6,003 nucleotides of DNA from positions 1 to 6,003 of the forward strand of contig CAJORD010000126.1 of the NCBI GenBank assembly GCA_905236605.1, read 5' to 3'. Under the pieces are notes generated by a model. That model did not search any database and had not been told where the DNA came from. It worked only from the letters and a program-made list of their open reading frames with translations. The position numbers and the translations under genes are program-made. Below, piece after piece: positions 4,786-6,003 of this stretch; within the stretch, counting starts at the first letter, position 1, and each line of letters starts with the position of its first letter. The stretch is from an uncultured Synergistales bacterium. Lineage in GTDB: Bacteria > Synergistota > Synergistia > Synergistales > Aminobacteriaceae.

Positions 4786-5972
4786 TGATCGAGCCAAAAG
4801 AAAGAAAAATTTTGTGTCTCAATAATATCGCGAAGGTCGGACTTGAAAAATTTCGCGCCGGGTATTCTGTAACAGAAGATATTAATGAGGCTTCAGGAAT
4901 TTTAGTTCGCTCGGCCGACATGCTAAATATGAATTTCCCTGACGGACTTCGGGCAATCGCTCGCGCAGGTGCCGGCGTCAATAATATTCCGATTGATAAA
5001 TGTTCAGAAGCTGGGATTGTAGTCTTCAATACGCCGGGAGCAAATGCGAATTCAGTTAAAGAACTTGTTATGGCGGGCCTGCTCTTGGCCTCACGAGATA
5101 TTTACGGCGGCATTAAGTGGGTCAAAGAAAATTCCGGCGATTCAAATATCACAAAGTCCGCAGAGAAAGCAAAGAAAAATTTTGCGGGTCATGAGATTTC
5201 GGGCAAGACGCTCGGCGTTATTGGACTTGGAGCTATCGGCGTAAGAGTCGCTAATGCGGCTGTCGCGTTAGGAATGAACGTTCTTGGCTACGATCCTTAC
5301 TTGTCGTTGCGTTCGGCATGGATGTTAAGCCCAGCGATTAAACATGCGGATACGGTTGAAGAGATTTACGCGGCTAGCGATTTCATTACTATTCACGTGC
5401 CGGCCATGGATAGCACTAAAAAGATGATTAACGCCGAAGCAATTTCAAAAATGAAACACGGAATTAAAATTCTAAACTTTGCGCGCGATATTCTTGTTGA
5501 CGAAGCTGCACTTAAAGAAGCGTTGACCTCTGGACAAGTCGCAAAGTACGTTTCTGATTTTCCGAACTCGTTAAGCGCGAACATGTCGAACGCTATCGTT
5601 TTGCCGCACTTAGGAGCCTCAACCGAAGAAGCCGAAGATAATTGCGCGGTCATGGCGGCTGTTCAGTTGCAAGACTATCTCGACAACGGAAATATTACAA
5701 ACTCCGTGAACTTCCCGGAGCTTAACGCAGGAATTTGCGGGGCTGAAGCGCGCGTCGAAATTCTTCATCGAAATATCCCGAATATGCTTTCACAAATTAC
5801 TTCGTTCTTCGGAAGCAACAATCTTAATATTGAAAACTTAATAAACAAAGCGAAGGGGCAATATGCGTGCACGCTCTTAGACATTTCGCACAAGATGCCT
5901 GACGACACGACGGAGCGATTAAAAGAGATTGGCGGAGTTTTGAGGGTCAGGCGCGTGAAGGAGCGCAGTTAA
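4785..5972 (+). CDS. serA: D-3-phosphoglycerate dehydrogenase, short ACT-domain type
   Basis: NAD-dependent oxidation of 3-phosphoglycerate to 3-phosphohydroxypyruvate, the first step of serine synthesis and the substrate source for the SerC encoded just upstream. At 395 residues it is the short form: catalytic and nucleotide-binding domains, then a C-terminal ACT domain (about 323-395) expected to bind serine for feedback control. Visible marks: AIARAGAGVNNIP at 57-69; FNTPGANANSVKELV at 81-95; GVIGLGAIG at 144-152 with the GxGxxG glycines 147, 149 and 152; Asp170 after the second strand, typical of NAD preference; NFARD at 231-235 with catalytic Arg234; PHLGAST at 274-280 with catalytic His275. 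The Glu that pairs with this His in E. coli SerA lies in a region that here reads SDFPNSLSAN (257-266) and has no Glu; Clostridia homologues I recall look the same. The ATG overlaps the serC stop, with AAAGGA as ribosome site. No terminator is visible in the 31 bases after the stop. Confidence 0.95.
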   Translation: MIEPKERKILCLNNIAKVGLEKFRAGYSVTEDINEASGILVRSADMLNMNFPDGLRAIARAGAGVNNIPIDKCSEAGIVVFNTPGANANSVKELVMAGLLLASRDIYGGIKWVKENSGDSNITKSAEKAKKNFAGHEISGKTLGVIGLGAIGVRVANAAVALGMNVLGYDPYLSLRSAWMLSPAIKHADTVEEIYAASDFITIHVPAMDSTKKMINAEAISKMKHGIKILNFARDILVDEAALKEALTSGQVAKYVSDFPNSLSANMSNAIVLPHLGASTEEAEDNCAVMAAVQLQDYLDNGNITNSVNFPELNAGICGAEARVEILHRNIPNMLSQITSFFGSNNLNIENLINKAKGQYACTLLDISHKMPDDTTERLKEIGGVLRVRRVKERS

Positions 5973-6003
5973 AGCTGACTGATTTTAGACAGAGCCGCGC
6001 GGG

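Noticed and set aside
4751..5653. Minus- and plus-strand frames of 66-92 codons within serC/serA
   Set aside because: They lie inside the well-supported serA (one also overlapping the end of serC) and show no independent start signal or homology.
1..6003. CRISPR array, tRNA or rRNA genes
   Set aside because: No regularly spaced repeats, cloverleaf or rRNA-like segments were recognised by reading; nearly all of the window is protein-coding.

Overview
The window comes from a moderately AT-rich bacterial genome, most likely an anaerobic Clostridia-like Firmicute or a gut bacterium that exchanges genes with that group. This rests on protein resemblance only: the short ACT-type SerA resembles Lachnospiraceae-style enzymes, and the 'virulence-related' family and tandem serine recombinases are typical of Clostridia mobile elements. 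The phylum is an inference with modest confidence.

Left half (1 to about 2550, all minus strand): the recombination end of an integrative mobile element. Reading in the direction of transcription, it holds a strongly initiated 19-codon leader ORF (2552-2493), a 287-aa protein of the Clostridia 'virulence-related' family (2472-1609), a compact 344-aa serine recombinase (1612-578), and a second serine recombinase (576 to beyond the left edge). The three large genes overlap or nearly abut (ATGA overlap, then a 1-nt gap), so they form one translationally coupled unit. Both recombinases keep the catalytic Ser and Arg residues visible in this window. The second gene is cut by the window edge.

Middle (about 2553 to 3699): a 128-base intergenic stretch that probably holds the operon promoter and may contain the element boundary; a small stand-alone protein resembling the SRA-like domain of ScoMcrA-type restriction enzymes, without a nuclease domain (3151-2681); a spacer with a run of eight G (minus strand) lying inside a possible promoter; and a single-domain STAS protein of the anti-anti-sigma type (3602-3267). 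The promoters of the recombinase operon and of the STAS gene share a near-identical segment of about 21 nt that runs into the -10 box.

Right half (3700 to 5972, plus strand): serC and serA, overlapping by one base (TAATG), encode two of the three steps from 3-phosphoglycerate to serine. serC starts at TTG behind a strong ribosome binding site and an extended -10 promoter, divergent from the STAS gene. The last 31 bases hold nothing recognisable.

The most interesting points are the orphan SRA-like reader behind a possible slip-prone promoter, the paired recombinases of which one lacks the zinc-ribbon region, and the leader ORF, which may be a regulatory peptide or the 5' stump of a host gene interrupted by the element.
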